Of a stretch of 64,000 nucleotides of DNA, positions 45,438 to 58,861 are shown in pieces. The stretch spans positions 9,344,556 to 9,408,555 of the forward strand of contig JAIUCV010000001.1 in NCBI GenBank assembly GCA_026724425.1, written 5' to 3'. Source of the DNA: Erythrophleum ivorense. Lineage: Eukaryota; Streptophyta; Magnoliopsida; Fabales; Fabaceae. The notes beneath the pieces are model-generated. The model saw only the letters and a program-made list of their open reading frames with translations, was not told where the DNA came from and did not search any database. The stretch's first letter is position 1. Each line of letters starts with the position of its first letter. The position numbers were made by a program, and so were the translations under genes.

Positions 45438-48360
45438 AACAATTAGAAAGTTAAATGAATGGCTTAAGAGCAACAAAATATATGTTGTGCTTGTAAGCTT
45501 CTAAATTGTCCTTCTTTGTTGTCTCTCATGAAAGTTCTAAAAAAAAAAATATTACATATTGATATTAAATATTTGGCAACACACTAAACTCACATTCAAA
45601 TACACAAACCACAGATTACTCAAGAAAGAGAAGAAACTTAAAATTCACTTGCTTCTTGATAGTTACAGTTCATCTATATTTATAGCATGAAGGAAAGTTT
45701 AATATGGATAATAGTAAAAAATGCTAGTAATATGTAGGCTATATGTAAGACAAATTAAACTATATCCTTATGCAACTAATGTCTTGTAATAGGAGTTAAT
45801 CTAAATTCACAAGTAAGAGAAGTTAATAGTTATTGAAGCATATCCCACACCGTCTTAGATAAAGTCTCTACTGGTTAAAAAATGCAATTGTAACATTTTC
45901 TCAAATCCAAGTACATAAAAGTCTCAGACTCTTAACACCTATTAAAACATATTCCACCCCATCTTAGATAGAAAATAAAGCCTATAATTAATGAAACATA
46001 AGTCTATAAGCATACCCAAATTAACAACTAGGATATTAATAACATATTTCTAAATGCATAAAACTTGAATTTTGACTCATCCTTAACTGATTATATATAG
46101 AGAGCATAAGTAAGCTACAAAAATCAAATACAACTATAAGATGATTTTAAAAACAATATATGACATCTCATAGCAAGCATAAACCATAATAAATTGAATA
46201 TGATAAATATAGGAACTTATTTATGTACTAAGGTGAATAATTTAAATTGACAATGATATCAGCATCTTTATAAGATCTCCTTTTACCACCACTTCTTCCT
46301 TATAATAGAAAAAGGTATTGTTTTTACTTAGTTGTGGATTCTTTGGCTTTGTTGAAAAGTTGAAAGGGAAAGATAGAAAATAAGAGAAAAGGGAAGGAAA
46401 AAAATGGCATTACTTTTTTTCTTCAAATTTAAATGTTGAAAATGTGAAGCAACGGAAAGCATTTTTATCAGAATCAGCCATCTAAGTTGGTGAAGGTCTT
46501 TCTAGTTCATTAGTCCAATTGCTACATTATGTTGAACTAGTAAAATAATTAAAAAGATATATGAATAATTCAAACACTGAAAACTATCAATCTAAATGTC
46601 AAAAAGAAAAAACAACACCAATCAAGTCTAAGCCAAGTCCCAAATCAAAGTAAAAGAAAAATTTTGGAAATCAACCAAGAAAATTTAAGCTAGCTACTAT
46701 CCCAAGTTTAAATGTTTGAATTGTTAATAAAGGGAAAAAATAGCAAATTACATTGAAGGATAAAGTATGAAGGAGAGAAGTTATTGTTACAAGAGACTCC
46801 CTTTGAAAGTGAAAAGGAGAAGAAGGTAGAGAACATAGTTTCTTTATTGGCACTTGAAACAAGCAAATGACCAAGGGGATAAAACTCAAATTGGCACTCG
46901 AATCAACCTATAAATTGGCAATTGTAATTATCTACTCATTGTAATCAACTATGGCCTAATTAAGGCTTGCAAAGAGGGAATAAGTAGAAAAACAAACAAG
47001 AGAAAAAACAATGCAATGCATTTTGTTACTAGTAGCTTTAACTAGGAGACCTTGAGCATGTTGTAAGGTTGAAGAGACTAAGGGCTTACAAAGGCAGTAT
47101 TTCAAAACAAGTTTAGTCTCAAAGATTTATTTTGCTTTCATAAGGAAATCCTTTTAATTACCAAGTAGGCTTTGTAAGCGTTAACCAACTCCTTAAGCAA
47201 GATAAATGAATGATCAGTCATGTGTTTGGATTATTAACAAACCTTCAATGATAGGATGAAATTAAGGTAAACTTGAATCAAAAACTTAAAAAGCTTGCTA
47301 GAAACCCATAAATAGTAGAACTTGAATCAATCACTGGCTAAGTCTTTTTATATATTCAAAAGAATCTAAGTGGTGGTTTAAAGTATTGTATTCAATCGAA
47401 CTATGCTTAACCCTTGACAATAATCAAATTAAAAGCATACTACAAATCCTAAAGTGTAATCAATGACGAGTTCACTTTCAACCTTGTTGGCCTACAAGTA
47501 CAAGGGCATAGATATATGCATTGAGTTGTACAAAGCATTTAGGTTCATTGGCACTTTAACCCATCATATAGATCAAACTAAGCGATAACAACACAAGCTA
47601 TATAGCTAGATTTAGCTTATGCAAGAAATATCAAACATAAGACAAACACTAATCTAAACAAAGCTATAAATTAAAAAATCAAACCCCACAACACCCATCA
47701 TTAATCCCCCTATAATACATATATAAATATGTAGGAAAGCATATTTATACACATGAAAATGCACAAAGATAATCAAAGAAGCCAAATAAAGATTGGAAAG
47801 AGACACAAAAATTTGAATTAATAAAATAAATGTACAAATTTTTAGAGATGGATCAAGTAAAAAAGAGAGACATTTACTAACAATGAAAGCGCAAATTCAA
47901 GATCATCGATAGAAAGAGAGGCATATTCAGAAAAAGCAAAAATCAAATTGACTAAAAATGAAAGACCCCAAACAAGTAAGATTATTTTTCATTTGTTAGA
48001 GAAGGAGAAGGGAGATAGAACACAATACCATGGTTATGGGAATGGAAATAGAGCTCCTAGTATGTGGTTGTCACCTTTCTCTTTTTAACTGAATTTAAGA
48101 CCCTAAATCCTTGAGATCTGACTTACCTTATCTAACTCTAAAGTAAACATAGGAGAAAGAAGGAGGAAGATGATGGAGAAGGAGGAAGAATATGGAGGAA
48201 CAAAGGTGGTAGTCAAAGATAGAGGCTTCACTGGCGACAATAAGGCTTTTAATGATGGACAAAGGCTAATTGGATAGAGGGCTTTGCTGCATTGTTCTAG
48301 TGGCTTCTTTAGATCTAAAATGTGAAATTGATTTTAAAAAAATGGGGGTTGTAAAAATAA
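45438..48360. other. Non-coding stretch between GT47 fragment and CACTA-like end
   Basis: No other gene piece was recognised. Two related blocks, catatcccacaccgtcttagat at about 45840 and catattccaccccatcttaga at about 45948, form a short direct repeat. Confidence 0.5.
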
Positions 48361-48912
48361 TAGGGCACTAACTATGGTTTGGACCAATTGCAGTTTATTA
48401 GAAATCGTAGTTAGTCTATGAATCTAACTGTGGTTTTACTAAAAGTGTAGTAGATCCATGTGGTTTAATTATAGTTCAAATAATCATAGTTAGCCATGTT
48501 TTAGTTATGGTTTACTTAACTACAATTAAAATCTAATTTTTTACTATTGCTTAATAGGCATAATCTATAAAGGATCTTTTCTTTATTATGAGAACCTTTG
48601 TTTCTTTGGTCCTTTTTAAACCAAAGGAAAAAATAATAAATACCCATTTACAATTACTCCAATTTTCCTTCCCTCATTTCCCTTTTCCTTCTTTTTTTTT
48701 TTAGTTCTTCTTCTTCTTTTCCTTTTTGTCACTATGTGTAACCCAACTATGAGCTTTAAATTAAAGATCACTATAAGTTGTTCATCCCATCATACTGTTT
48801 GTTGATGTTAACCTATGGAGATGCAATCTCTCCTTATTTTCACGTGACCAACTACATAATGAGGAGGTTGAACGTAGTTCCAAACCATGCATGGCTTCGC
48901 CATTCCTTTTTG

Positions 48913-51900
48913 TAACATCCCCATTTTTGTCTTTTAAAAAAGTTAGTAACAAAATAATGAGGAAATACTAAGTGTAAAATTCTATTTAGAATAAAAAGAT
49001 TTGAAAATTAAGCCTCACCAATCGACTAGCCACATATATGAGTCAATTGGTCAACACTTAGTCAACTAAGTTAACATAGCAATTGTTTGATCAAGCTCGA
49101 GTGTCCCTAATTTGAGGAGAAGCCTAACAGTCAACCAATCCATGATAGCAATCAACTGATGCATTAAGGAAAAATAATTGATTTTTAGGTAATTTAGTAA
49201 AATTTTTAAGATAATTTTAGGAGAACAAGACCTTTATAAATAATACTAGGATCATGGATAAATTGAAGACACTTTAACTCCTTAAACCTTTAGGTGGAAC
49301 ATTAAGACAAATAAAAATAAGGTATAAAAGTGTAAAGAATAAAAGTCTAGAGGAAAAACTATAATTTTAATGGGACTATAATATAGTTTTCCCTAGAAAC
49401 AAAATGTGATATTACCTAGTAAAAAATTATTAACTTTTTCCACTAACTTATAATTACAAACCAATAATCTAAGAGAAAACTAAGGAGAAAGTCAGAGAAG
49501 AATCTTTTACAAATCCTAGATATCGCCACAAAGTTAGATAAAATCTTTGACAATTTTCTAAAAGTAAAAATGTGGCAAAGAAAGAAAAGAAGTCTAGAAA
49601 GGGGAAAGGGGGGGGGGGGGAGAGAGAAATATCAAGAGAAAAAGACAAATTCTGACAACTATAAATAGCCGTCCAAATTTTCTTCTTTCCACCATAACAT
49701 AACATAAACGTTTAGACTTTGTAAAAAGCATGAGAGAGGAGAGTCCAGAGGAAGGAATAGCGAAGAGGGAGGAATTCTAATTCAAGAAAAGAAAGCTTAA
49801 GAGAAAAGCAAAGACATACCTTAGTCTTTGCATATAAGGATTAATGCCTTTACTATGCATTCATGCTGTTCTTATTCTCTATCATCATCTTCTCATTTGT
49901 CTTTTCTCTCTAGATACTCAGATATAAAATCTATAAACCCACTTTAACTTGGCTTTAATTTTTATGACGATTGGTTGAATGTAATATATACTTTATGTTT
50001 TATGATGATTGTGAGGGAGAAAATGAAAATAAAATAGAGAACAAATAGTTATAGGAAAGAGTATAAAAATATAGCATCATTAATTGGTTAACTAGTCTGA
50101 TGTTGACAATCGATGGGTTTGATGATTACACGAAGAAGTTTGGTATTAAGTAGTGCTAGTTCATCAATTCTTAGGTACCAATTGACTAAGTGAAAACATC
50201 AATTAACTAGTATCTCTCAACATAAAGGGATGCCCCTCTAGATCCAAACAACCAATTGATTCCTTAGTAACAATCAACTGATTTTAATGGACTAGGTGAT
50301 TGGTACTCAAAAAATAGTCAACCAATTTGAACCCTTAAATCTAAATATAAGAAATGTCTTTTTTCATTCTTTTGTAAAATTTAAATATAAGTAATACTCA
50401 TTTAAATTTCCTTGAATAAGGCAAAATTTATGGACATGTCATATATATTCTTTGCTATATATGATGCATCACATGGCATATGATATTTCATGGAAGGAAA
50501 GCATGTTGCTATCATGTTATCATTAGTACTAATCATTTGGAGGATGGCCTCCTATATGTCCACATGGTCTAATTAAAAGGTCAGAGACCCATATTGCAAA
50601 GAAAGATTTATGATCCACTTTAAGGGATGCCATAACATGATGCAATTTTTTTATTATGAAATGTTATGGTACTAATTGATATTTTGATATGTAGGAGCAA
50701 AGGAAGGTAGTTGTTCCACCTTGACAGCATTAAAACCTAGGTTTCACACTAAGTAATATAGGATGCTTGGTAGGCCACTTAGTGATTGCAAAAATCCAAG
50801 GCTGTCTAGGTGATATGGGATACTTGATAAAGTGCACGTAGACATATTTTCCATAATGTAGTTAAATACAGAATCATCTATGGTCTTTTGCAAAGAATTG
50901 AATGAGATATGAAGACTAAGATTTATATAATGCATGCATGATTTTATCATAAAATGACATGTTATACATGAAGCATTAAGAAGATGTTTTTGCAACCAAT
51001 ATGCTGTATTAGTTGAATACTTTATTATATATGTAAAGACAAGGAGAAAGAAAAATGGTTTTTTACACACATGACAATGGGACCTTTACCAATTTTCAAA
51101 AACCCTTTGTGTTTTTATTGAGAATTATAAATTTTCATTAGATGGTGATGTATTTAGATAACCAAAATGCTAGTCACCCTTATGTGATTGAAGTTGAATG
51201 AGCTTATGTTAACATTTCTAGGTTAGGAACTATTCAAGTTTTACTTGATATACACTCTATTGTGGACATAGAAAAGAGTGCTCTTATACCCCTAGTTATG
51301 TCACCAGCTCCTCAAACACTACCACCCATTGCTTAGTATCACTATGCATAAAGTAGCCGGCTAACAAAGTAGTGAAAACCTTATGGAGTCTTTTTGTGGC
51401 TTGTATATATATAAACTCCATAAGCTAGTCAATAATATTTTAACAACTAATTGGACATGTACTACAAGTAAGCTACTAAGCCTTACTTGGCTAAATATTT
51501 TGAAATATATTATGACTATGATGTATATATGTAACTTTTTCTTACCTTGCCTATATTATTTATTTGTCACTCGCATAGAACAAAATAGCCTAACAATAAA
51601 AGTTAAATTGAAAATTTGAAAAATAGACTAAATATTGCTAATAATTAAATAAAATTAGAATAAAAGATAAGAGGGGGTTACACATTATCATAGATAATCA
51701 CTTTTGAGCTAGTGGGTCACAAGAATTGTAGCCCAAATTTCTTTTTCCCTTCCTTAACTAGCCTAGGGCATAGGTGAACTTCAAGAGGGGAAGGCTTCTA
51801 CTTGTGTTCTTGAAGACCCAATAAATTGTCTAGTGTGTCACCTACCCTTCCTTGTTGCAATTACGGGCACCCTAAGGTAATTTATAAGCTCAATATTTGA

Positions 51901-52330
51901 TATGAGAATCATAGGAAAAACTTAAGTTATGAGTGTTTTAATAATAGTAGAGGACATGAGCTAAAATTATGGCTTTGAATATTAGAGAGTGAAATTTACT
52001 AAATTAAGAATATTAGTTGTCAATTAAGATGTTAGAGTATTGATTGTATGTTGTTTGTACTTATAGGGAACTTTGAGGATACCTTTACAGCTAGGGTTTA
52101 GCTCTAAGTAGCAAAAAAACCACCCTTGTCTTGGCATTATTAGTGAGTGAATAATATTGCCATAATGTATTTTTATTATTTTCAAAATATTATCATCTAA
52201 TTACTTATTTTTGACTAATTATCTCCATAGGACAAGTTTTGAAAAGGCACTTTGTCAAAAATTATTAAATAAGAATCACGACAAAAAATTGGGTTTTTAT
52301 TGGTGTCTTTTCTTTGACATCATTATAAGT
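48913..52330. other. Possible decayed gypsy LTR and internal region
   Basis: The sequence tgtaacatcccc at 48913 is a common start of long LTRs in plant Tekay-type gypsy elements. A TATA-like ctataaatag follows near 49660, and repeated phrases on agtcaa(c/t)..a(t/c)tgg (49030-49230, 50080-50340) are typical of such LTRs. A 14-base G run is at about 49607-49620. No reliable coding domain was found, and no second LTR, so this remains a suggestion. Confidence 0.3.
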
Positions 52331-52467
52331 CACTACTAAAAAAAGACTTTTAATGAAATCGCCACAAAAACTTACAACTAAAAGTGTGTTCATAAGGAAA
52401 GTATTTTATTGCCAAAACATTTAGTTGCAACTTTAGTTGCCATTAAAAGCTTGATTTTTTTGTAATG
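52331..52467. mobile_element. 137-bp mini-CACTA (MITE)
   Basis: It starts cactactaaaaaaagac and ends gatttttttgtaatg; the reverse complement of the right end (cattacaaaaaaatc, then cttttaatgg) matches the left end through cttttaatg, so the TIR is over 20 bp with small gaps. CACTA-type ends and no coding sequence define a non-autonomous CACTA. Flanks agt and aat would be a 3-bp target duplication with one change. Confidence 0.65.
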
Positions 52468-53650
52468 AATGGAATTTGGTCTAAATGAAATGCTTACTAA
52501 AGATTTGTTTATTAGATTGAACAATAATCGAGTTCTTACATGATTGTCATCCATTGCTAGTTCAAATGGTAATCTATTGATGAAAATTCTAATGGGATTT
52601 TGATATGAGTTGTCATTGGACAAATTTATGTTTGTATACTAGTAAAAATGAATTTTGGGGAAACACTATATAGCTTGATGAGCAATTAACAATCTCTCTT
52701 ACTCTTATTCCCTTTCCTACATATTTGCATTGCTATACTTATATAATTGAAATTATAGTTAACTCAAACTTGATTTTATAACATTGTAGCTAACAATGAT
52801 ATTGTTAGCTCTTAGTGCACTTTGGCTTGAACCCCAACTAGTAGGGGTAAGGGTGATGCTAGCACCAATGGTATTGGAGAGAATTGAATTGAGCATGATG
52901 CTCATAATGGTTATTCAATCTATGAACTATATGCTTACGTTTGACTATTATCCTTGTGGGTTAGGTGCTTGCATCTAATTAGTTACCTTCGTAAGTTGTG
53001 TACTCATATTTGTTATTGATTTTATTTAAGGGTTCTCCCACTAGTTATGTGTTGAGCTCTTCCTGTATACATATTATCACTTTTATTGTAACATGATAGT
53101 TTGACTTTAAAGTTTTTATTAACCTCCTTAATTTTCTTAACCCATCCAGGCATGAAAGCAGTAAGGAGACAAAGTGTCATTTTGACCTTGTAAGCCTCAA
53201 ACTAATGAAGGCCGAACATAAACTCAACACAACACAATATCAAATCATTTTCATAAGTATTTCACAAAAAATTTGGAGGACAACATTAAAGACAAAATAC
53301 TCTAGAGTTTTTTGTAGTGTCTTTAAAGGATTGGAATGAGTCATTCAATTTTTGGAAAACCAAATGAAATCACTATGCCTTGTGAGGTTCGAAATATCAA
53401 TTCACTCATTATGTTCTTATTCTATCAGATATTTTGAGCTTTGATGTTAAGGGATAAGGAACAATAGGTCAATCAATGATAAGGAGAAAAACATTTTACA
53501 TATTGAATGAGGGCAATGATGTTTGAACAAAAGATTTATGAAAATTATGTGAGCCCTTCACTATTATACCACACTTAAACTCTATTGAGATTTTTTACCC
53601 AAAAAAAAAAACTTTGATGAAATTAATAAAATGAATTTATTTTTTCTGTC
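52468..53650. other. Intergenic stretch with one further CACTA-like end
   Basis: No gene recognised. A CACTA-like right end, gagttttttgtagtg, lies at 53305-53319; its matching left end was not identified with confidence. Confidence 0.4.
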
Positions 53651-54326
53651 CAAATTTTAGCACGTTGTCATGGTAACAGTCCTATATCTATTGAGTTAAA
53701 ATTTGATCTTAAATTCAAGTTTGTAATCTGTATATATTTTCCTAATTTTGAAAAATTTTCTAATGATAACAATTTTCAATTGCATTTCTGGAGATCCCTT
53801 TAGTTTCACTTGTGCTTGAGTGTGTTGATTGAGAAAGATGCCCTAAGGTAAAAATACCCTTAAATAGCGTAAGGGGCATGGCAGAGTGGGTGCTCATGAA
53901 ATATGACAAGTAAATATTTTTTTAAAAGAAAAATAAAACTTTGTCAAGGTTATGACTCTGGCAAATTTTTTTAATTGTACTTTTCATAGTTATTATCATA
54001 GGCAAATCTACATTTTTTATTTTCTTCCAACATATTTTTAAAATTCAACTACAATAACACCCTATCCATTTTTAATTAGCCTCGACAAAAATTGGTGGCA
54101 ATGTTGCACGGTTCTTCAAATTGTGGCAAATTGCAAATGTGACGTCGGACTAACCATGATGAGGCAAGGGGTGGTGGCATCACATTTGTCATGGGTGTTG
54201 CGCAGTTAATTGTGGTTATAACAGGAGCTAATTACCAGTTCTTTTGTAGTGAAAGTCCACTGGTTTCTATAAATGGCGTTTAAAATATCAGTTTCTTTTG
54301 TCAATAAATGGTTTCAAATACTCAAG

Positions 54327-54385
54327 GGGGCTAGATCTGTTAATAAGAAAGGATTGGATCACCTTAATAATCTGAGTTCGATTCC
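54327..54385 (+). repeat. tRNA-like (SINE-type) A/B-box module, copy 1
   Basis: Within block c the sequence gagttcgattcc (54374-54385) matches the RNA polymerase III B box (GGTTCGANTCC), and ggggctagatctgttaataag about 45 bp before it is a worn A box. Copies at 55872-55937 (ttagctcaatca, gtttgattct) and 61514-61570 (ggttagcacaacgataagagc, gagtttgattt) show the A box better. The spacing suits a tRNA-derived SINE head. Confidence 0.5.
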
Positions 54386-56656
54386 TATAAGAGCATTGTG
54401 GATTAAAATTCTAATTGAACCAAGCCGATTTAGAAGAATGCACCATAACTGTTTTGCTTTGCTTTTATCATTCAACATTGAAGCCACAAAACAAGTCATG
54501 TTTTAATGTTTTAATGGATAAGCTATTTGGATGGGTTGTAGAAATCCGAACGTAGTGTCTATGATTTTGAACTAAAGGCACAAGCTACAAACCAAACAGT
54601 GATAGGATTTTCTTGGGCTGGAAAGTAATGTAGTAGTTCTAATAGATTCAACTTGCAAGAAGTATAGATATAGGGAAGACACAATCATTACTAACCTTGA
54701 TATTTGCCAGTTGCTTATCCTTGCACCCAAAGTTAATCTTCCACTGGATTATGTTGCAAAATTGGCAGAAAATTATAAAGTATTTTATTTTAGTATGTGA
54801 CATGGTGGCAGTCTTATATCTGTCAAGTTAAGGTTTCATCTTTAATTCAAGTTTGTAATCTATACAAATTTTCTTCGGTTTGAGAATTTAGCTAATATTA
54901 CCAAGTTTTAAATGCACTCATGGAGTTCCTTTAGTTTCACCTGTACTTGAGTGTGTTATTCGAAAAATGTGCCTTAAGGCAATAAGACCGTAAACAACAC
55001 AAGGTGGATGGTAGCATAAATTCTCAGGAAATATGACAATTATTAGGGAAAAAGAAAAGAATAAAACTTTATCTTTCTCTCCCTTAATAAAATCATTGTT
55101 GACAAATATGGTCACAGTCATATGAATTTAATATTTCTCTCGCCCAATAAAATCAAATTGCATTTTGAGACGTCTATAAATGGAGCTTAGAATATCAGTT
55201 TCTTCCGTCACTAAATGGTTTTAAATGAAAGGTGATCGCATGACATTTATGAGGAACAAATACACCATTCATGTTTCATTGTAAGGAATTATCTATTGTT
55301 ATATAATAAATCAATGGTTGAAATTAATGCGGGACATTTATTATGCATTTCTAGTGATTTTGGATCAATCATTGACCAGTGATTTGTGATCTAATAGGGA
55401 ATTATTACCATTCTCACCTCTCACGTAAGACCCTCAAACAGCATAAGAGGTGTGACAGAGTGAATGCTCAGGAAATATGACAAACCGTGGCAAAGTTTTT
55501 TGGTTTTTTCTTAAGTTACCTTTTCCACAGGTGTTATCATATATAGGCAAATAGATTTTTTATTTTATTCCAAAAATATTCTTAAAACTTTAAGTACGAT
55601 AGAAACCCTATCTATTTTTAATTAGCCATGACAAAATCTATGTTACCATGCTTCTTCAAACCGTGGCCAATTGAGCATGCAATGCCTAACTAACCACGGT
55701 GAGGCAAAGCGCAATGACATGGTATTTGTCACAATTTTTGCATAGTTAACCGCAATTATAACGGATGCTGATAACCGTTTTTTTTTTTTAGCGGAAGTCC
55801 ATTAAAGATTTCTATAAATGGGGTCAAGAATATTAGTTTCTTGTGTCTATGAATGGTTTCAAAAACTCAAATAGATTAGCTCAATCATAAAAACAAATAG
55901 TATCTCTCTCTCCTTAGTAATTTTAGTTTGATTCTTAGAAAAGCACTATGGATTAAAATCCTAATTATACGAAGCCGATGTAAGGGAGTGTTCAGTGAAC
56001 CATAACTTTGTTTTGCCTTGTTTTTATCATTGAACATTAAAGCAAAGAACAAGTCATCTTTTAATCTTTTCATTGATATGCTATTTAGATGGGTTGCAAA
56101 AAATCTAAATGTAGTGTTTATATCTTATTAACAAAGGCCACAAGCTAAAAACCACACAGTCATTGGAGTTTCATAGGCTAAAGAATAATGAAGTAGTTCC
56201 AATAGACACAACATGCGAGAAGGCTAGATATGGTGAGGATACGATCATTACTAATTAACCTCGATACTCGTCAGTTTCTTATCCTCACACTCAAAGTTAA
56301 TCTTCGACTAAATCATGTTATAGAATTGGTATAAAAAGATGAAGAAGCATTTTAGCATGTTCACATGCTACTAGTCTTATTTCTACTGAGTTAAATTTTG
56401 ATCCTTAAGTCAAGTTTGTAATTTGTAATGCTTGAAATTTAACAAATGATAGCGATTTTCAATTACGCTCGTGGAGATCCCTTAGTTTAACCTATACCTG
56501 AGCTTGTCAATTAAGAAAGGTGTTCTAAGCCAATAAGGACCCTCAAATAGTATGGGGGCCGTAGCAGAGTGAATGCTCAGGAAATATGACAAATATATTT
56601 CTTTATCAGAAGAAAACTTAGCCACGGTTATAAATGACCATGGCAAAGTATTTTTA

Positions 56657-56690
56657 TTATTAACTAGAATGCTGCCTATGCATTATGCAT
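56657..56690. repeat. Palindromic stem near the hAT insertion
   Basis: gctgcctatgcat and atgcatgggcagt form a short inverted repeat immediately after block a of the third tandem unit, before the hAT left end. Similar GC-capped palindromes occur in some Helitron and hAT subterminal regions; its origin here is not clear. Confidence 0.4.
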
Positions 56691-58390
56691 GGGCAGTTTC
56701 CAAAGTTATGTAGGTCTTATGGGAAAAAATACAAAAAAAAAAGTGGGTCCTGCAACAAACATTAATGAATAATAAAAAATCATCATTCTCCTACAATATA
56801 TATATATATAATAGGGTTATAAATTGCGGGTCACATTGAAAAATGCGGTCGCAATATTGTGGATGCGACCCAACTCGCATCTGCATCAGCTCGCAATTGT
56901 AGAGAGCTCAAATATCACACTAACAGACCACAAGATAACGGTGTTGCGGCCACAATAAAATGGTGTTGCGGTTCCGTTGCGACGCATCATATAAAGCCCG
57001 AAACACAGTAACACACAAAGCTCTAAACAAGTAACTGGCCGACCCTAGCTTTACTTTCCCAAACCCAAACAACAAAAGAGGAAAGCCAAGAAGCAGCAAC
57101 AAGCCAGCAGCAATCGATAGAGCGAGAGTGCTTCGATTTGATGAATCTAAAGTTTTGAGATCTGAAACCATACCTAAAGGCTGAAGGCTGAAGGCTGAAG
57201 CACCCAAAGCAAAGCCGGTGATTTACAGATTCTGCACACTCAAATCTGAAAAGAGAAGTGCCCAAAGGTATGCACATCTTCTCCTTGCTATGGTTTGCTT
57301 CGTTCTGGTTCCTTTTTCAACTTCAGAGTTGGAAGTCGAAGCATTAAATTAGGGGAGTAGTTTGAGATTGTTATAACTTTTGCTTTTATTATTTTTTATT
57401 AATAAAAATTTTAAAAATTTAAGATGAAAATATAAGTAAAGTAAAAAAACTATTTATCAGCACTTTGTTTTTTAATATTTTTTCTCACACTGTAAAAGGA
57501 GGTTGGACGAATGAAGCAAACCTTGGGAGTAGAATTTTATCTATTGAATTTGGCAAACGCGTTTTTGGATTGTGCTTGGTATATGAATTGATTAAATTAT
57601 TGAATCGGTGACCATGTGTATGTTGAGATTTGTGTGGATTAGTAGGTGATTAAGATCTATTAATACCTTCACACGATAAAAAAGATTTGAATAGATTTGG
57701 ATGTGATAAAGAAGCTTTGAATAGATTTGGAATTTGGATGTGATAAAGAAGCCCTGAATAGATTAGATGTATGAGAGACAAAATGCCTTATTTTTGCATT
57801 TATGATAGATGATACAATTGAAGGTTAAAGAAAAAAGGAAAAAATGAAAATTTTTTAATATTAAAAGCTTCTATTTTTAAGTTTTAATGAAATAGCTAAT
57901 TATTTTTATATCTTTAGTTATTTTGAATTTGGATTTGTTTTAGTTTTTGTTAATTTTTTTAAAAAAATAAATACAAAATATATAAACTATTAAAATGATA
58001 ATAAATGCAAAATATATAAATTATTTAAGTGATAAGTTTTGCATAATATATTTATTTTTTAAAAATTGATAAAAATTAAATTAAAAAATAAAGAGATTTA
58101 AATTTATTTATTTATTTAATTATATATTATATATTCATTTAGATGATTTGAATTTCATGCGCCCCATTAGTACAAGTATATTTATAGCATTTAAGATATC
58201 TCTGCCCCTTGAGCTCGTGGCTTGTTGACACGGGCATTTTGCTTCATTCATTGAGTCATGAGTTTGAACTGGCAGAACACGCAAAGAACAACAAAATATC
58301 TCTTCCTCATTTGAATTGTTGACTGATAGGATGGGATGCTTCTGCCAAAATTAAAGTAGGTATAATATATATTTTTATATTAGATTTCAT

Positions 58391-58425
<35 letters not shown>

Positions 58426-58588
58426 GTATAGATCTGATCATGAGCAGGTTTTCTTAATTTATTGGACTTACTCATAAACAAATGAGAGTTAACCTGAAAC
58501 AATTATACGGTGGAGTCTCCTTAATCAAGTGTGCCAAACACAAATTAGTGAGTTTATATAAGCTGATGTAAGCTAAACCTATACAAGA

Positions 58589-58861
58589 ATGTCTCATCAT
58601 GGAGAAATTCTTTCGTGCTCCATGTGTATCACGTCATCACAACTCTCACCAACCAAATTTTTACATGTCAACTTAAATGGGTCCCACATTTTGTTTAAAC
58701 CAAGAGAACCAAGAACCAATTCTTCCTTTCGTGCTTCAGCCGAAAACCCATCCCCTCTTCAGTTTTCACTTTACTCTTCTCTCTCCCTCAACTGGAACCC
58801 ATCTGGCTACTCATTCCTTTTATCTTCTATGTCGGAACGCGTTCTCTCTCACTCAGCCACA
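58589..58861 (+). other. Open region replacing the transposase N-terminus
   Basis: This stretch is in frame with the transposase remnant and encodes a serine-rich, acid-poor segment (LNGSHILFKPREPRTNSSFR, ASAENPSPLQFSLYSS) that does not resemble any hAT part. Its composition is like a plastid transit peptide or 5'UTR-derived sequence, so it may come from a host gene; no source could be named. Confidence 0.35.

Larger units (their letters stand above)
44695..48549. mobile_element. CACTA-like element or cluster of CACTA-like ends
   Basis: The left edge near 44695 (tactacccaacaaaa) resembles a worn CACTA terminus. aattttttagtagca at 44941-44954 and aattttttactattg at 48536-48549 both resemble CACTA right ends (…ttttttagtagtg). 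Nearby lie repeated subterminal motifs built on ccatagttttaattac and ccatgttttagttatgg, as expected for CACTA ends. Either a 260-bp element sits beside a larger one or a 3.9 kb element contains an internal end. No CACTA transposase was found. Confidence 0.35.

Noticed and set aside
54327..54400. Functional tRNA gene
   Set aside because: Only A- and B-box-like segments are present; no cloverleaf with paired acceptor, anticodon and T stems could be drawn, so a SINE-like relic is preferred.
56920..57277. Two overlapping minus-strand open frames with leucine-rich stretches
   Set aside because: They lie in the 5' non-coding end of the hAT element, opposite to its transposase, with no domain.
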